Assembly (NCBI RefSeq): GCF_030269925.1
Contig: NC_085116.1
Coordinates: forward strand, 11,470,001-11,534,000
DNA length: 64,000 nt
DNA from: Bombyx mori
Taxonomy: Eukaryota > Arthropoda > Insecta > Lepidoptera > Bombycidae
Direction of reading: 5' to 3'
The notes beneath the pieces were generated by a model. It had not been told where the DNA came from. It saw nothing but the letters and a program-made list of their open reading frames with translations, and searched no databases. Of this stretch, positions 37,993 to 48,450 are shown piece by piece (position 1 is the first letter of the stretch; each line of letters opens with the position of its first letter). A program made the translations under genes and the position numbers.

Positions 37993-38446
37993 TTGTTATA
38001 TTATGGCTCAGGTTTCATAAATGGAGCTTTAGCATCGGCGTATCTACACATCCGCAGGGATTACAGTGTCGTCTCCGTGCTCGTCATCATATCGGATGCG
38101 ACACGATAACCGGCCGCGTCAATCCTGACCAAGTCATTATCGTAAACGTTAATGACCACGACAATTACCGACGACGGCGGAGCTTCATCGGGAGGCCTCC
38201 GAAATCGAACATTCCCAATCTATCGACAGACGCCCGATTTGTTCCTCTATAAACTCCTTCCATTCAGTTGGCTTTAATTAAAATAGTTTCACGGGAAAAC
38301 AGTTTTGCGACTAACATCATTTATCGCCTTTTTTCGAACTTTCACCTTACGCGAAGTAAAGGATTTTCTCACACGTCCGCTAATTGAAAAGGTCTTACGA
38401 AGGTTGTTTATAATATTCGTGAAATGGTTGATATTAATTTCTTATT
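37993..38446. promoter_or_regulatory. GC-richer unique block, possible conserved element
   Basis: 38030-38240 contains ATCGGATGCGACACGATAAC, GGCCGCGTCAATCCTGACC and GACGACGGCGGAGCTTC. It has no repeat signature. The enhancer reading rests only on composition and intronic setting. Confidence 0.2.
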
Positions 38447-38660
38447 CTTTATTTATTTATTCAACTTAATGCACAGAAGTACAATGACGGACTTAATGCC
38501 TGAGGCATTCTATACCAGTCAACCAAGAGTGGTGTAGAGAATCCTGTGGTAGGTGCATAACTTAATGTGAAAATAACCAAACTGATAATAATACTTCATA
38601 CATATACAAACATATACATGATATATATATAATCACATACAACAACGTACACAATATTAT
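38447..38660 (-). mobile_element. LINE 3' end, reverse copy of 34656-34894
   Basis: An ATTTATTTATT tail, CAACTTAATGCACAGAAGTA, GGACTTAATGCCTGAGGCAT and CCAGTCAACCAAGAG, then a CATATA-rich tract. The order mirrors the + copy at 34656. Confidence 0.65.
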
Positions 38661-38670
38661 ATCATGATAA

Positions 38671-39085
38671 TCTATATATTAATACGTGAAGCAAAAACTT
38701 TGTATCCCTTTTTAAGAAAATTGCGCGGGCGGAGGAGTATGAAATTTTCCACACTTATAGAGAATATAGAGAAGAAATGTACAATGCTAATATTTTTTAA
38801 AAATAATGGATAAAAGATACATTAAATCAATAAAGAAAACATTACACACACTACATACCATGTATTTGACGCACACACGCATGCATACTATTTATTGTCA
38901 AACTTTTGTTCTTGACGTCTGTTGTCAAATTGAGAATAGAATACGGTTTGTCTTTCTTAATATTTTTTATAGTGTAGTCTTGGCGAAATTTGTGATTATA
39001 GAAGTATAAAATACAATCATAATAGTGTACAAACTTACAATTCCAATTAATTATAGTCGAATTTCGACTACTGCGGGACCTCTAG
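38671..39085 (+). mobile_element. Non-autonomous Helitron, third family, copy 1
   Basis: 5' TCTATATATTAATACGTGAAG after A; 3' CTGCGGGACCTCTAG before T. The perfect hairpin TAGTCGA-ATT-TCGACTA (39054-39070) sits 15 nt before the end, as Helitron 3' ends require. A 67-codon frame inside is not a gene. Confidence 0.9.
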
Positions 39086-39882
39086 TAATATAAAATTTAC
39101 ACATATATCCATATATAATCTCTATCATATACTCGTATTATTTATAGACGTTAAAAGTTCATCTCTGAATTTCATACTCAATTTCACAGGGCATTTGTTT
39201 AATTATTATCTATGCTTACGCAGGCATATCTGAATATTATGGTATCATAACTGTTGTATAAACTAAAAGTCATATTGTACGTACAATTGAAACTTATCTA
39301 CTGTAGGTAAGCTTGTTTGGTTAAATTAGTATATTCAAAATGCTCTTTGTGTGTGAAACTTGAGTTTTACTGTTGTATAGGGTGTCGCAGTTTGAAGTCT
39401 ATGTAACATTTTTCTGTGGGTAAACTTTTGACTAAAGGAAATGAGTATTTCGCTTCCGTGCAGAAGTCGACGCGTAATATACAAAGAGGCGGCCACTCGA
39501 GAGACAATGGACTGGCGAGTAACTTTCAATATTAATGATGCGCCGAGAATGCACACAGAGGCTGGCGAGTTTCAAAAGCCCCCCATTGATACTCATTAAC
39601 TATTGATTCATAAGTAATACCCTTTTACCGAGCCGGGTCGAGCGTCCTCGAACAACTTTTCAAATTTAAATGCGAAAGAAAATTTCATTTTTGAACGGGT
39701 ATTCCGTGTTTAATGAAAACTTTTCACTCGCAACTATTTGTAGTGTCGTTTCATTTCCGGACATTTGAATTGTTAATTTGTACAAATATTTATTTAAATC
39801 TTCTTTGTAATTAAAATCGTGGGATAAACAGGAACAGAAGTCCACTTTTAGTTCTTTCGTTCTCTCGAATTGTAGTCTATTA
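39086..39882. other. Unique spacer between two Helitron copies
   Basis: About 800 bp with no repeat recognised. A 73-codon minus frame at 39335-39556 has no domain. Confidence 0.4.
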
Positions 39883-40301
39883 TCTATATATTAATACGTG
39901 AAGCAAAAACTTTGTATACCTTTTTACGAAAATTGCGCGAACGGAGGAGTATGAAATTTTCCACACTTATAGAGAATATAGAGAAGAAGTGCACAATGCT
40001 AATATTTTTTTTAAATAATGCATAAAAGATACATTAAATCAATAAAGCAAACATTACACACACTACATACCATGTATTTGACGCACACACGCATGCATAC
40101 TATTTATTGTCAAACTTTTGTTCTTGACGTCTGTTGTCAAATTGAGAATAGTTTAAATATTGTTTGTCTTTGTTCATATTTTTTATAGTGTAGTCTTAGC
40201 GAAATTTGTGATTATAGAAGTATAAAATACAATCATAATAGTGTACAAGCTTACAATTCCAATTAATTATAGTCGAATTTCGACTACTGCGGGACCTCTA
40301 G
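39883..40301 (+). mobile_element. Non-autonomous Helitron, third family, copy 2
   Basis: Same ends and same 3' hairpin (40270-40286) as copy 1, 419 versus 415 bp, with scattered substitutions and a short replaced stretch after GAGAATAG. The flanks differ, pointing to separate insertions rather than a local duplication. Confidence 0.9.
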
Positions 40302-41036
40302 TCTACTTTGATATGTATCGCTAACCGAACGTCTTTTTTCGTCTTAAGCATTAAGGTAATCGTGAAAGAGATCGCCGAAACCGATTCGTAGTCTACTAAA
40401 AGCCCATAAACCGAGTCTAATCAAAGTCGTTAAGAGGGCATCAGATTACAAATTTACAGGTAGGGCATCTAATAAAGATGAACGTAAGAGAGAGTTAACT
40501 GCTCGGTGTAATCGCGGGTCGAAACCGTTGTTTTACGATTCGGAGTTTGCATACCCCAACAGATGTTAGGAAAATAAACCCCGAAAGAGACGGCCGATAT
40601 ACCCTGTTGTTACTTGTTATTCCGTTGAAATCTATCTTTTAAAGGCTTAGAAACGTGTTCGACTAGAATTTTATGAAACAACTGCTCAGCGGTCGGTTAC
40701 ATAGGGTTTGTTTGTTATACGGATTTGTCGGGGGAGCTGAGTCATTTTGTTTCGCTCAACTGTATCTAACTACGGCTATAAAGTCGGAAACTAATTTGTA
40801 TTGCGTAGTTTTCCCTTATGGTGCTATTTTTAGTGGGCATTTAGGTTAATTTTACTAACAAACAACTAGTTTATTTCGATTTTAATTACATAGTGTATGT
40901 TTTGATATGTGATTTGTGTGAAGTGAAATAAATTTACCAGTGACGAAAAATGAATTCGACTATTTAACAAAAATTGGGTTATTTCTCATTATGAGCTTGT
41001 GTGTACTATCTCACTGTTATCAATTTTTGCTCCAAA
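40302..41036. other. Unique sequence, nothing recognised
   Basis: AT-rich; no exon or repeat supported. Confidence 0.4.
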
Positions 41037-41326
41037 TCTATAAATATTAAAATGAATTGCTGTTCGTTAGTCCCGCTAAAACTGAGAACGGCTGGACCGA
41101 TTTGGCTAATTTTGATCTTGAATTATTTCTGGAAGTCCAGAAAAGGTTTAAAATGTAAATAAATATGAAAATGCTCGGAATTAAATAAAAATAAACAATT
41201 TTGTTTTTCCTTTGATGTGTCGCCCGTCGGACGAATTCCTTTTGTTTGTTTTAAGTTTATATGATACAAAAGCTTAGGTCTTTTATTTATCGATTGGGGC
41301 ACTACGAAGTCTGCCGGGTCAGCTAG
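41037..41326 (+). mobile_element. Non-autonomous Helitron, complete ends
   Basis: A|TC start, AATGAATTGCTGTTCGTTAG, the CCCGTCGGACGAATTCC segment, and GCCGGGTCAGCTAG|T end. 290 bp. Confidence 0.9.
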
Positions 41327-41701
41327 TTAATCATATATTTAAGTTTAAAAGGTAACCGCACTTTAAATACAATGGAAAGTTTGATCCGGTTTCATTACAG
41401 TGACGCTATTCAGATTTTAATACGCAACCAATACCATGTTGGCTATAAAGAAACCTCTCCTGCCGATTTATGCCACAAAAGGAAAAATCCCGTTTTTCAA
41501 TGCAGATCAACGCTTTATCGAGCTTAGCAAATACGTTCAGCACTTATTCACGTCCACTCGTGAAGCCCCTTGATTGAACAATTGAACGCATCTCTATATA
41601 GACCACTCAAAAAATCAACAGGAATGAATGCTTAGATTCAATTTTTAAATTTATTTTCAATTATTCCTAAGCAATTTTTAAATAGCGGTAGATAGCGGCT
41701 T

Positions 41702-41815
41702 GGTAGGCAGCGGCTTGGCTCTGCCCCTGGCATTGCTGAAGTCTACGGGTGACGGTAACCACTCACCATCAGGTGGGTCGTATGCTCGTCTGCCTACAAA
41801 GGCAATAAAAAAAAA
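41702..41815 (+). mobile_element. LINE 3'-tail repeat (BMC1-like)
   Basis: GGTAGGCAGCGGCTTGGCTC to GCCTACAAAGGCAATAAAA with an A-run. The preceding bases TAGATAGCGGCT look like a partial echo of its own start. 41327-41701 before it is unique. Confidence 0.83.
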
Positions 41816-43152
41816 TACGGGTTTAATTTACATTATTTTATTTCTACCTAATGAAAGTCATTGATCAACAAATGTCAGGTACAACCACAAAAAAAACACG
41901 GCACCAAGTTCAAGATTGAACAACGGATTGATTGCATGATTGTGAGAATACCAGAATAATGTATATCTATTTATATTTTCTAAGCTTATTAAAATATAAT
42001 CTTCCAAAGCCAACAATACAAAATCTCTAAAAACACAATACTTCAACAAAACGTCTGACAATACACATAAGATTGCTTCCTTAAGCTGAGGACTCAAAGA
42101 CATCATTAGGATAATACATTTCTCAGTTATATTCTGTCATCTTGCAACGTTTATGAGAAAACAAGTTAATCCTTAATAAGACTGCATCGAGATAACAAGA
42201 AACTGCATCGTTTAGAGTAAGTTCATAGTGAAATCGTCCGACGATAGTCTGGTAGGACAGAGAAAGGGGATTCGTAGAATAGGTTGAAAGAGAGAGACGG
42301 CGTCTGTATCGTGAGTGCCACGGCCAATCAGCCCCAGGCCCTTGAAGGAGTATCGTGAAATGTTGAGTCGTCGCTTTTATTACGAGATTTACAGACTAGA
42401 CAACAAACAATACGGCGCTATATTCTGTTCATTTTGATTTACGTCGTTTTTGGCGATCTTTTACATCTATTCAAGTTTTTCATTTATAAAACGCGTAATG
42501 ATTTCCTTTCTTTGAATCATAAATCTCTACATATTTGGTAGTAAAAAAAAATAATAAAAAAATAGTCAATGGTTGGCCAAGTATTTCGCTAAAGCAAAGC
42601 AGGCCCAAAACTGAACTTACGCTACTTTTAGCCGAAGAGATTTTTCTTTTTCGTATATTAGTTCTATCGCACGTTACTTCAGATTTCAATAACGCAATAT
42701 TAAAGTCTAGTGGGAGTTCAGCGTGTTCCATAAAAGTTACAAAGCTGTATTGCCGAAAAACTGTTCAGGAGTGCTGAATACATAATGGTAGATTCGCAAT
42801 AAAGCTGAGGTCACTCGTCGCCGAAGGCAGTTCGGAACCCCTCGTAACTTCACATTTATTAAATTGACTTGCTGACCATTGATTTTCATACAATGTTGCC
42901 CGAGTCTGGTTTCGTAAATTTTTATCAACCACGTTGTAATGGAATTTCGTTGATGCAGTCACAATAGGAGTTACTTATGCAATTTTGACAGAAAATATAT
43001 TGAATTACTCCACGTTCGTGACTAATCAGATAAGATTAGTATAGTTCTGCTGTATTTTTTACAAATTGCTTCTTCAAAACAATCATAGACCACACTTCAA
43101 TGATTTGAAAATATTCAAGTCCCGAAGACTTCATCTCTATATTTTTCAATTT
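41816..43152. other. Unique sequence, nothing recognised
   Basis: Overlapping frames at 42480-42962 on both strands are unlikely to be coding. No repeat recognised. Confidence 0.4.
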
Positions 43153-43171
43153 ATGTCATCCTAACATAAAC
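43153..43171 (+). repeat. 19-bp target-site duplication, left
   Basis: Matches 44245-44263 at 18 of 19 positions (T versus C at the tenth). Confidence 0.9.
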
Positions 43172-43236
43172 AACACCCATATAGAATAGCCAAAGCAAGA
43201 GAGAAGGATGGAAGAGATTTTAACCACATTAAGTGA

Positions 43237-43470
43237 GTGAAAGATATTGCAGGAAGAGTGTTAACAAATGATGAGGAAATAAGCGATAGATGGAAGAAAT
43301 ATTTTGAGAGATTGATGAATGAAGAGAATGACTGGAATGGTGAACTACACAATGTTGCCATAAATACTGGTGTAGTAAGGGAAATAAGTATGCAAGAAGT
43401 ACGAAAGGCCGTTCAAGATATGAAAAAAGAAAAACCTACTGGAACAGATGAAACAGATGGACGTGGCTGA
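43237..43470 (+). pseudogene. RTE ORF fragment upstream of the RT core
   Basis: The 77-codon frame contains LTNDEEISDRWKKYFERLMN, the stretch between endonuclease and RT in RTE elements. It runs out of frame at 43470, where an undisrupted element would continue through an LFINKLF..EEAVPDEW-like segment. That segment is still readable in another frame across 43460-43525. A single indel explains the break. Confidence 0.8.
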
Positions 43471-43516
43471 CTTTATTCATCAATAAATTGTTCCAAGAAG
43501 AGGCCGTGCCTGACGA

Positions 43517-44053
43517 GTGGTGAAAAGTTCACTCGTACCTGTATTTAAGAACAAAGGTTACATACAGATATGCGACAATTATAGGGGAATAAAGCTCATG
43601 TCGCATAGTATGAAAGTTTGGGAGAAAGTGATAGCGAGAAGAATGAGAGAGGAGAGTGAGGCATCACAGAACCAGTTCGGGTCCATGCCGGGACGCAGTA
43701 CAACGGAAGCCATTTTTTCCCTTCGTCAATTGATCGAAAAATACCGCCGTGCAAGTAAAAACGTGCACATGGTGTTTGTTGATTTGGAAAAAGCATATGA
43801 TAGGGTTCCCCGTGAGGTTCTGTGGTGGAGCATGAAAGTGAAAGGAGTGCCAGGGAAATACCAGCGGCTTGTTCGAACTATGTACGGTAGAACTAGTACG
43901 TGCGTACGCTTCGCAGCTGGCGATACTGACGAGTTCAGTGTGGCGGTAGTCTTACACCAGGGATCAGCTTCAAGCCCTTACCTGTTCATCCTAATAATGG
44001 GTACCCTAACATCGAACATACAGGAGGACATACGACATGTGACGCGCAGATAG
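43517..44053 (+). pseudogene. RTE reverse-transcriptase domain fragment
   Basis: 178 codons. NYRGIKLM at residues 21-28, QFGSMPGRSTTEAI at 53-66, VDLEKAYDRVPRE at 88-100 (D89 is the first metal-binding aspartate of the RT palm) and LHQGSASSPYLF at 146-157 are standard RT blocks in the right order. The next block, F/YADD with two catalytic aspartates, is absent because of an internal deletion after residue 170. A TAG at 44051 ends the frame. The same frame resumes with tail residues up to about 44180. Confidence 0.92.
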
Positions 44054-44244
44054 AAGATGCATGTGACTAGGAGATGTATGGAAATGGTAGTGCAAGGTAG
44101 AGGGAGAAGAGGTCGATTGAAGAATACATGGATGGAGTGTGTGAATGACGATATGAGAGACAGAGGAGTGAGTGTTGAGTGACGGCTGACAGAAAAATTA
44201 GGTGTACCGACCCTATCTAGTAGGATAAGGTGCAGAAAAAGAAG

Positions 44245-44263
44245 ATGTCATCCCAACATAAAC
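44245..44263 (+). repeat. 19-bp target-site duplication, right
   Basis: Partner of 43153-43171 directly after the last base of the RTE copy. Confidence 0.9.
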
Positions 44264-46969
44264 CAATAATTTTATAAATCTACACAAAGCTTGGCAGTCT
44301 TAAAACTTGGAGAACTTAAACTTTTTATTAATATTTCACATCTGTGTTACATACGAGTATAACAACAATTCAGATTTTTTCAATAACCATAACTTTATTC
44401 GATACAAATTTAGATAAGATTAAGATGTGAGAATGAACAGTGAATGTGATCGAATGTACGAATTGCAGGCTCAAGAAATACCAAACCAGTAAAAAGACGA
44501 TTGTACACGAGGGTACACTCAATAAAATAAAAATGTCTAAAAATGCATACATTTGTTAGACATAGAATAAATTTCGATTACTGAAGCTAATTCACTGACA
44601 AATGGAACTGGAATTCCTACAAAATTCGTACACCCAAACAGCTGTACTAATAAATGTTCATTTGGTACGTCTAATAAATGAGTTGTAATGTACGTGAGGT
44701 TTAGTTCTCAATCTGCGCGGTTTCGTGACTGTATCGCCACACAATGCCGATACACATTACTCACAATAAATTTTATATTAGAACTATGTGAGATACAAAA
44801 ATGGATACTGCATCTTTGCGAAGCTCTTATATTGTAATGGAACTCGTGTGATAGAGATCAATGCTTAATAGTCAATTTCACACGACATATAAAGACAGGT
44901 TTGTATAAAATCTAATAACGGAAATGAAGGACTTGATCAGTACGTAAGTACTGATTTTGGTTGGTTTTGATTATCCATTACGAATGTTTATTACAAATCT
45001 ATATCTACAATTTTCCGGGGAAATTATAAAACAAACAGTGGTGGAGCGCTATGTGCTTAGAGATTGAAAGCTTGCATTTACTTTAAAACCTGATCGTTGC
45101 ATAAGTAACTTACAAGTGTTCACCCAGGACAACTATAGTAACCACAAGAGTATCTCGCAGGATCCCGTCTTCTGGGGGCGATCCCGCAAATCCCGTCTCT
45201 AGAGTCCCAAGCACGTCTCCACTACGGGCTTACTTCGTTCTTGTATGCTCGGAAAAATAATGCTCAGATAAAATTCTGTAGCGATTTAATCGAACAGTAC
45301 TTCCTTATATCCTTTTGAATCATAAAAGATTGAAAGCTTGTAAACAAAATAGTCAATTCCAAAATTATATAATTGCATGACTACACATATGTATATGTAA
45401 GTTTTTTATAGTAAATATGTTCACAAACTTTGCTTTTGTCCAAATTTTTTTATGAAATCTTAAAGATATAAAACTTTTATATATCGACTGAAGATACAAA
45501 AAGGAAATTGAAGCTTCCTAAAACAAAGTAAAATTTTTAAACTGTAACTCAACATAATTACAAGCTATACACCGGTTACAAATTCTTATGGCTTCATTAC
45601 GTGCGGCAAAGTAACTACTTCAACGAAATTAGAAGTAATAAAAGCTCACTAAATTGTAGATAACATTGTAGGAACAACCATATCTGAAATCGAATTTTGC
45701 CCAAATCTAAAAAAGGTAATTCACAAAAACATATAATAAATTGGCCTCGAAAAAAAATATTTTGCACCTGCCCCAAAATATATGGAGCAAATCAATTGAT
45801 TGGTGTATACCATTCTACGTTTTACAGTCTATTACGTTAGGGAATTTCCACTGATACAACGCTACAAATTCGGGCAGTAAAACAATGCGTTCGAGGCACT
45901 CGCAGTCAGGTCACCATCACGGGCCAAACAGTGTCGTAAAACAACACACGCGCGAATAAAAAGGACGGAATCTTATTAAAGTAAATATTTATGGCAATTC
46001 TATCAACCGATTGGACGAGGGTACACTCGCCCTTGATAAATTGTCCTGCCGGTTGCGGCGTAACAACCGCTCTCCCAAATATTCCTCGTGTTACCGATAG
46101 CTCTAAAAAAATTTTCGATGTTTGATTTATGACATAATTTCCTTTCACGCCTTTTGATAAGTTCTTTGGAATTTATTGAGTAAATACGTTAGGGAGCACT
46201 TCTTTAGATTATTCTCTTCGTCGTACGCTTTGTGTTTCTTAAGTAGTTAGAAAAAAACACGACTTAACTGAAACGATTCCAGAATAGTGCTCGTATCAAA
46301 CGCTTGAAAGCGTTTCAGGGCAATAAAACAAGTTGAACAAACTTTTGGATTTTCAAGTTGAGCATCTCAACACAAAGCGTAGCGAAGAACGGTACTGTTT
46401 CCATTTACTTACCTGATTCGTGAAAATAAGGGTGTCTTCACGCAATCAAGGCGTCGAAAAAGTTGACAGCTTGTGCCTTATTCAAATAAACAATAGAAAA
46501 ATGAAGATGAGCCAATTCTCTCTCAAATCTTGTACATATTTTCCTTAGCTCTCCGAATTATGTTTAGACTTACACTTTACTCAACATGCATTAGAATTCC
46601 AGCATCTATTTGTTTTGGCATAAACGTGCTCGTTATTCGGCGCTCTTGTTCCGATAAAATGTTTTCGTTTTCGAAAATTATTGTAGTTTATTCAAATTTA
46701 TCACTGTGGCATTATCCTTTATGAAACAATTTCTTATATTACATTCGAAATTCAGTTATGCAACTTCATGAAAAAAATGTCTATCAAAATTATTTTATGA
46801 GTCTTTATTAACTAGCATTAATTTAGGTAAGTGGGCAGTAGTTAGCTCTTACATAAAAACATTTAGCTAATGGTTCAGTAATAAAATACTGACAAGCGTT
46901 GACCACATAACAATAGTCAGTTTTCAATATATATTTTTTTAGGAAAGTGTTTTAATATTATAGTTCTTT
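44264..46969. other. Unique sequence, nothing recognised
   Basis: AT-rich. A GC patch at 45160-45235 (GGATCCCGTCTTCTGGGGGC) and an inverted repeat AAACGCTT-GA-AAGCGTTT at 46298-46315 are the only structures noted. Confidence 0.4.
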
Positions 46970-46995
46970 CTTCTTCTTTAATGTTAGGTATGTAT

Positions 46996-47585
46996 CGTGA
47001 AGGGTTCTTCTTCTCAGTCGGACACTCTTGTCAGAGTGGTCGTGGTGGGCGCTGGCGCTGTATGTGCAGTAGTAGCTGTTAGGTCGCCCATGCTCCCGAC
47101 GACCGCCCTCCAGGCAATGCGCTTCCAGGTCTGGCGGTTCGAAGCGTTTCGAGTACATTCGACCATAGTGGACTCAGTTGCCTTCTTTATTAGGTCAGTC
47201 CAGCGGGTCGGTGAGCAGCCGCGTGATCTTCTGCCTTCCACCCGGCCCTGGACTACCAGTCTCTCCATCGAGTGCTCTTTTCTGGAGATGTGACCAAAGA
47301 AAGTTAAAACACTGCAACTACAGTTGATGAAAGTCGGTCTTTGATACCGAGTTCTTTGAGGATGGATGCATTGGTGCGGAATGCCATCCATGGGATCTTT
47401 AGGAGGCGTCTCCAGCACCACACCTCCAGTGCATCGATTTTACGGCGATCCTGCAATCTTAGAGACCAGGTTTCGGCTCGATAGAGAAAGATTGGAAACA
47501 CAAGACATTTCATCAATCGTGAATGGTTACTTGTAGGTTGAAAGTAGTTCAGTTGTTTAGTCTGTAGCAAAAATTGTATCACAGT
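46996..47585 (-). mobile_element. RTE-like LINE C-terminal fragment with 3' stem-loop
   Basis: On the minus strand, one frame (47582-47304) reads MKCLVFPIFLYRAETW, KIDALEVWCWRRLLKIPW and TNASILKELGIKDRLSST. The next frame (47330-47014) reads FFGHISRKEHSMERLVVQG and GRSRGCSPTRWTDLIKK-like residues. These are the post-RT tail of RTE elements, with one frameshift near 47310. The 3' end has CACGAC, the stem CACTCT/AGAGTG with a 4-nt loop (47023-47038), then CGACTGAGAAGAAGAA. Confidence 0.87.
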
Positions 47586-48194
47586 GAACTAGTTGATAAA
47601 ACTTTACGCAACTATCGCGCCAGAAGAGGACATTCCGAATGATATCTTAATAATTGTACACGTATTTCGTATTACAATAATGAAGCGAAACAATAACAAA
47701 AGTTCGGACGTAGGAGTGCTGCCACTAGAAACTCTGGCGCTGATCATTTGATTGCTTGTACAGTTCGTTTCTAACAAAAACATATCAATACTCATTTTGT
47801 AGATTACTAAATAGTAATGTAATGAATTGATGAATATTGTTTACTGGATTTTGTTGTGTTTTTCTATTAGTCAGTCTTTGTGTACTTTTATCCTTATACA
47901 TAGTAATAGAAGAGATACAAAATAAATGATTAGGAAATTCTAAGAAACGTACACACTGAAAAATAATATCTCGATGAAAGAAATATTAATATGAAAGCCT
48001 AACAATACGAATACCTACGTCGATAAATAATTAATTATAAATTATGGAACATTCACCGAACGAATAATCCGAAGAACGTGAAAAACAAAACTACTTTGTT
48101 ATTCAATTACACAAATGAACACTCCGCCGGAAATATAATACATTAGCGGCACTTGCAATAAATTATTTTATTGCAATACCAAGAACACGAAGGT
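47586..48194. other. Unique AT-rich sequence, nothing recognised
   Basis: Short chance frames only. Confidence 0.4.
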
Positions 48195-48450
48195 GTAACA
48201 TTGGAAAAATGTGGTACAGCCCGCTGCGTCGGCGAGGCCTAACGTTGTAACGGGAGTTATCGACGGCTACAATAAGTCGCGTTTTATACGGTTATTATAG
48301 CGCTATAAACGGCACCGGCCGGTGTTTCATACAGTTCCAGGGCAGATTATACTGGCTACGGTCGGGTAGGGGAGAGGCCGCCCGCTGTCAACTCCACGTG
48401 CCTCCCGACAGATGTGTCGAGATATCCGATATCGGGAGACACATTCATAA
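48195..48450. promoter_or_regulatory. GC-richer palindrome-rich block 2 kb upstream of the Rbp6 exon
   Basis: Two perfect palindromes sit four bases apart: TTATAGCGCTATAA (48295-48308) and CACCGGCCGGTG (48313-48324). Further on, CTCCCGA (48402-48408) pairs with TCGGGAG (48432-48438) around GATATCCGATATC. No transposon family fits. A cis-regulatory element or conserved intronic RNA structure is possible. Confidence 0.3.

Larger units (their letters stand above)
43172..44244 (+). mobile_element. RTE-type non-LTR retrotransposon, 5'-truncated and internally deleted, with TSD
   Basis: A 1.07-kb insertion between near-identical 19-bp copies of ATGTCATCCTAACATAAAC (43153-43171; 44245-44263, one mismatch). 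The left part encodes RTE linker residues (MKDIAGRVLTNDEEI) with a stop just before, then a frame change near 43480 leads into the RT domain. The block with the FADD active site is missing, and the frame passes into the C-terminal tail (CMEMVVQGRG, WMECVNDDM) before further stops. The element cannot encode a working reverse transcriptase. Confidence 0.9.

Noticed and set aside
47014..47582. Host gene encoding a 92-135-residue protein
   Set aside because: The residues are the post-RT tail of an RTE-like LINE, frameshifted and 5'-truncated.
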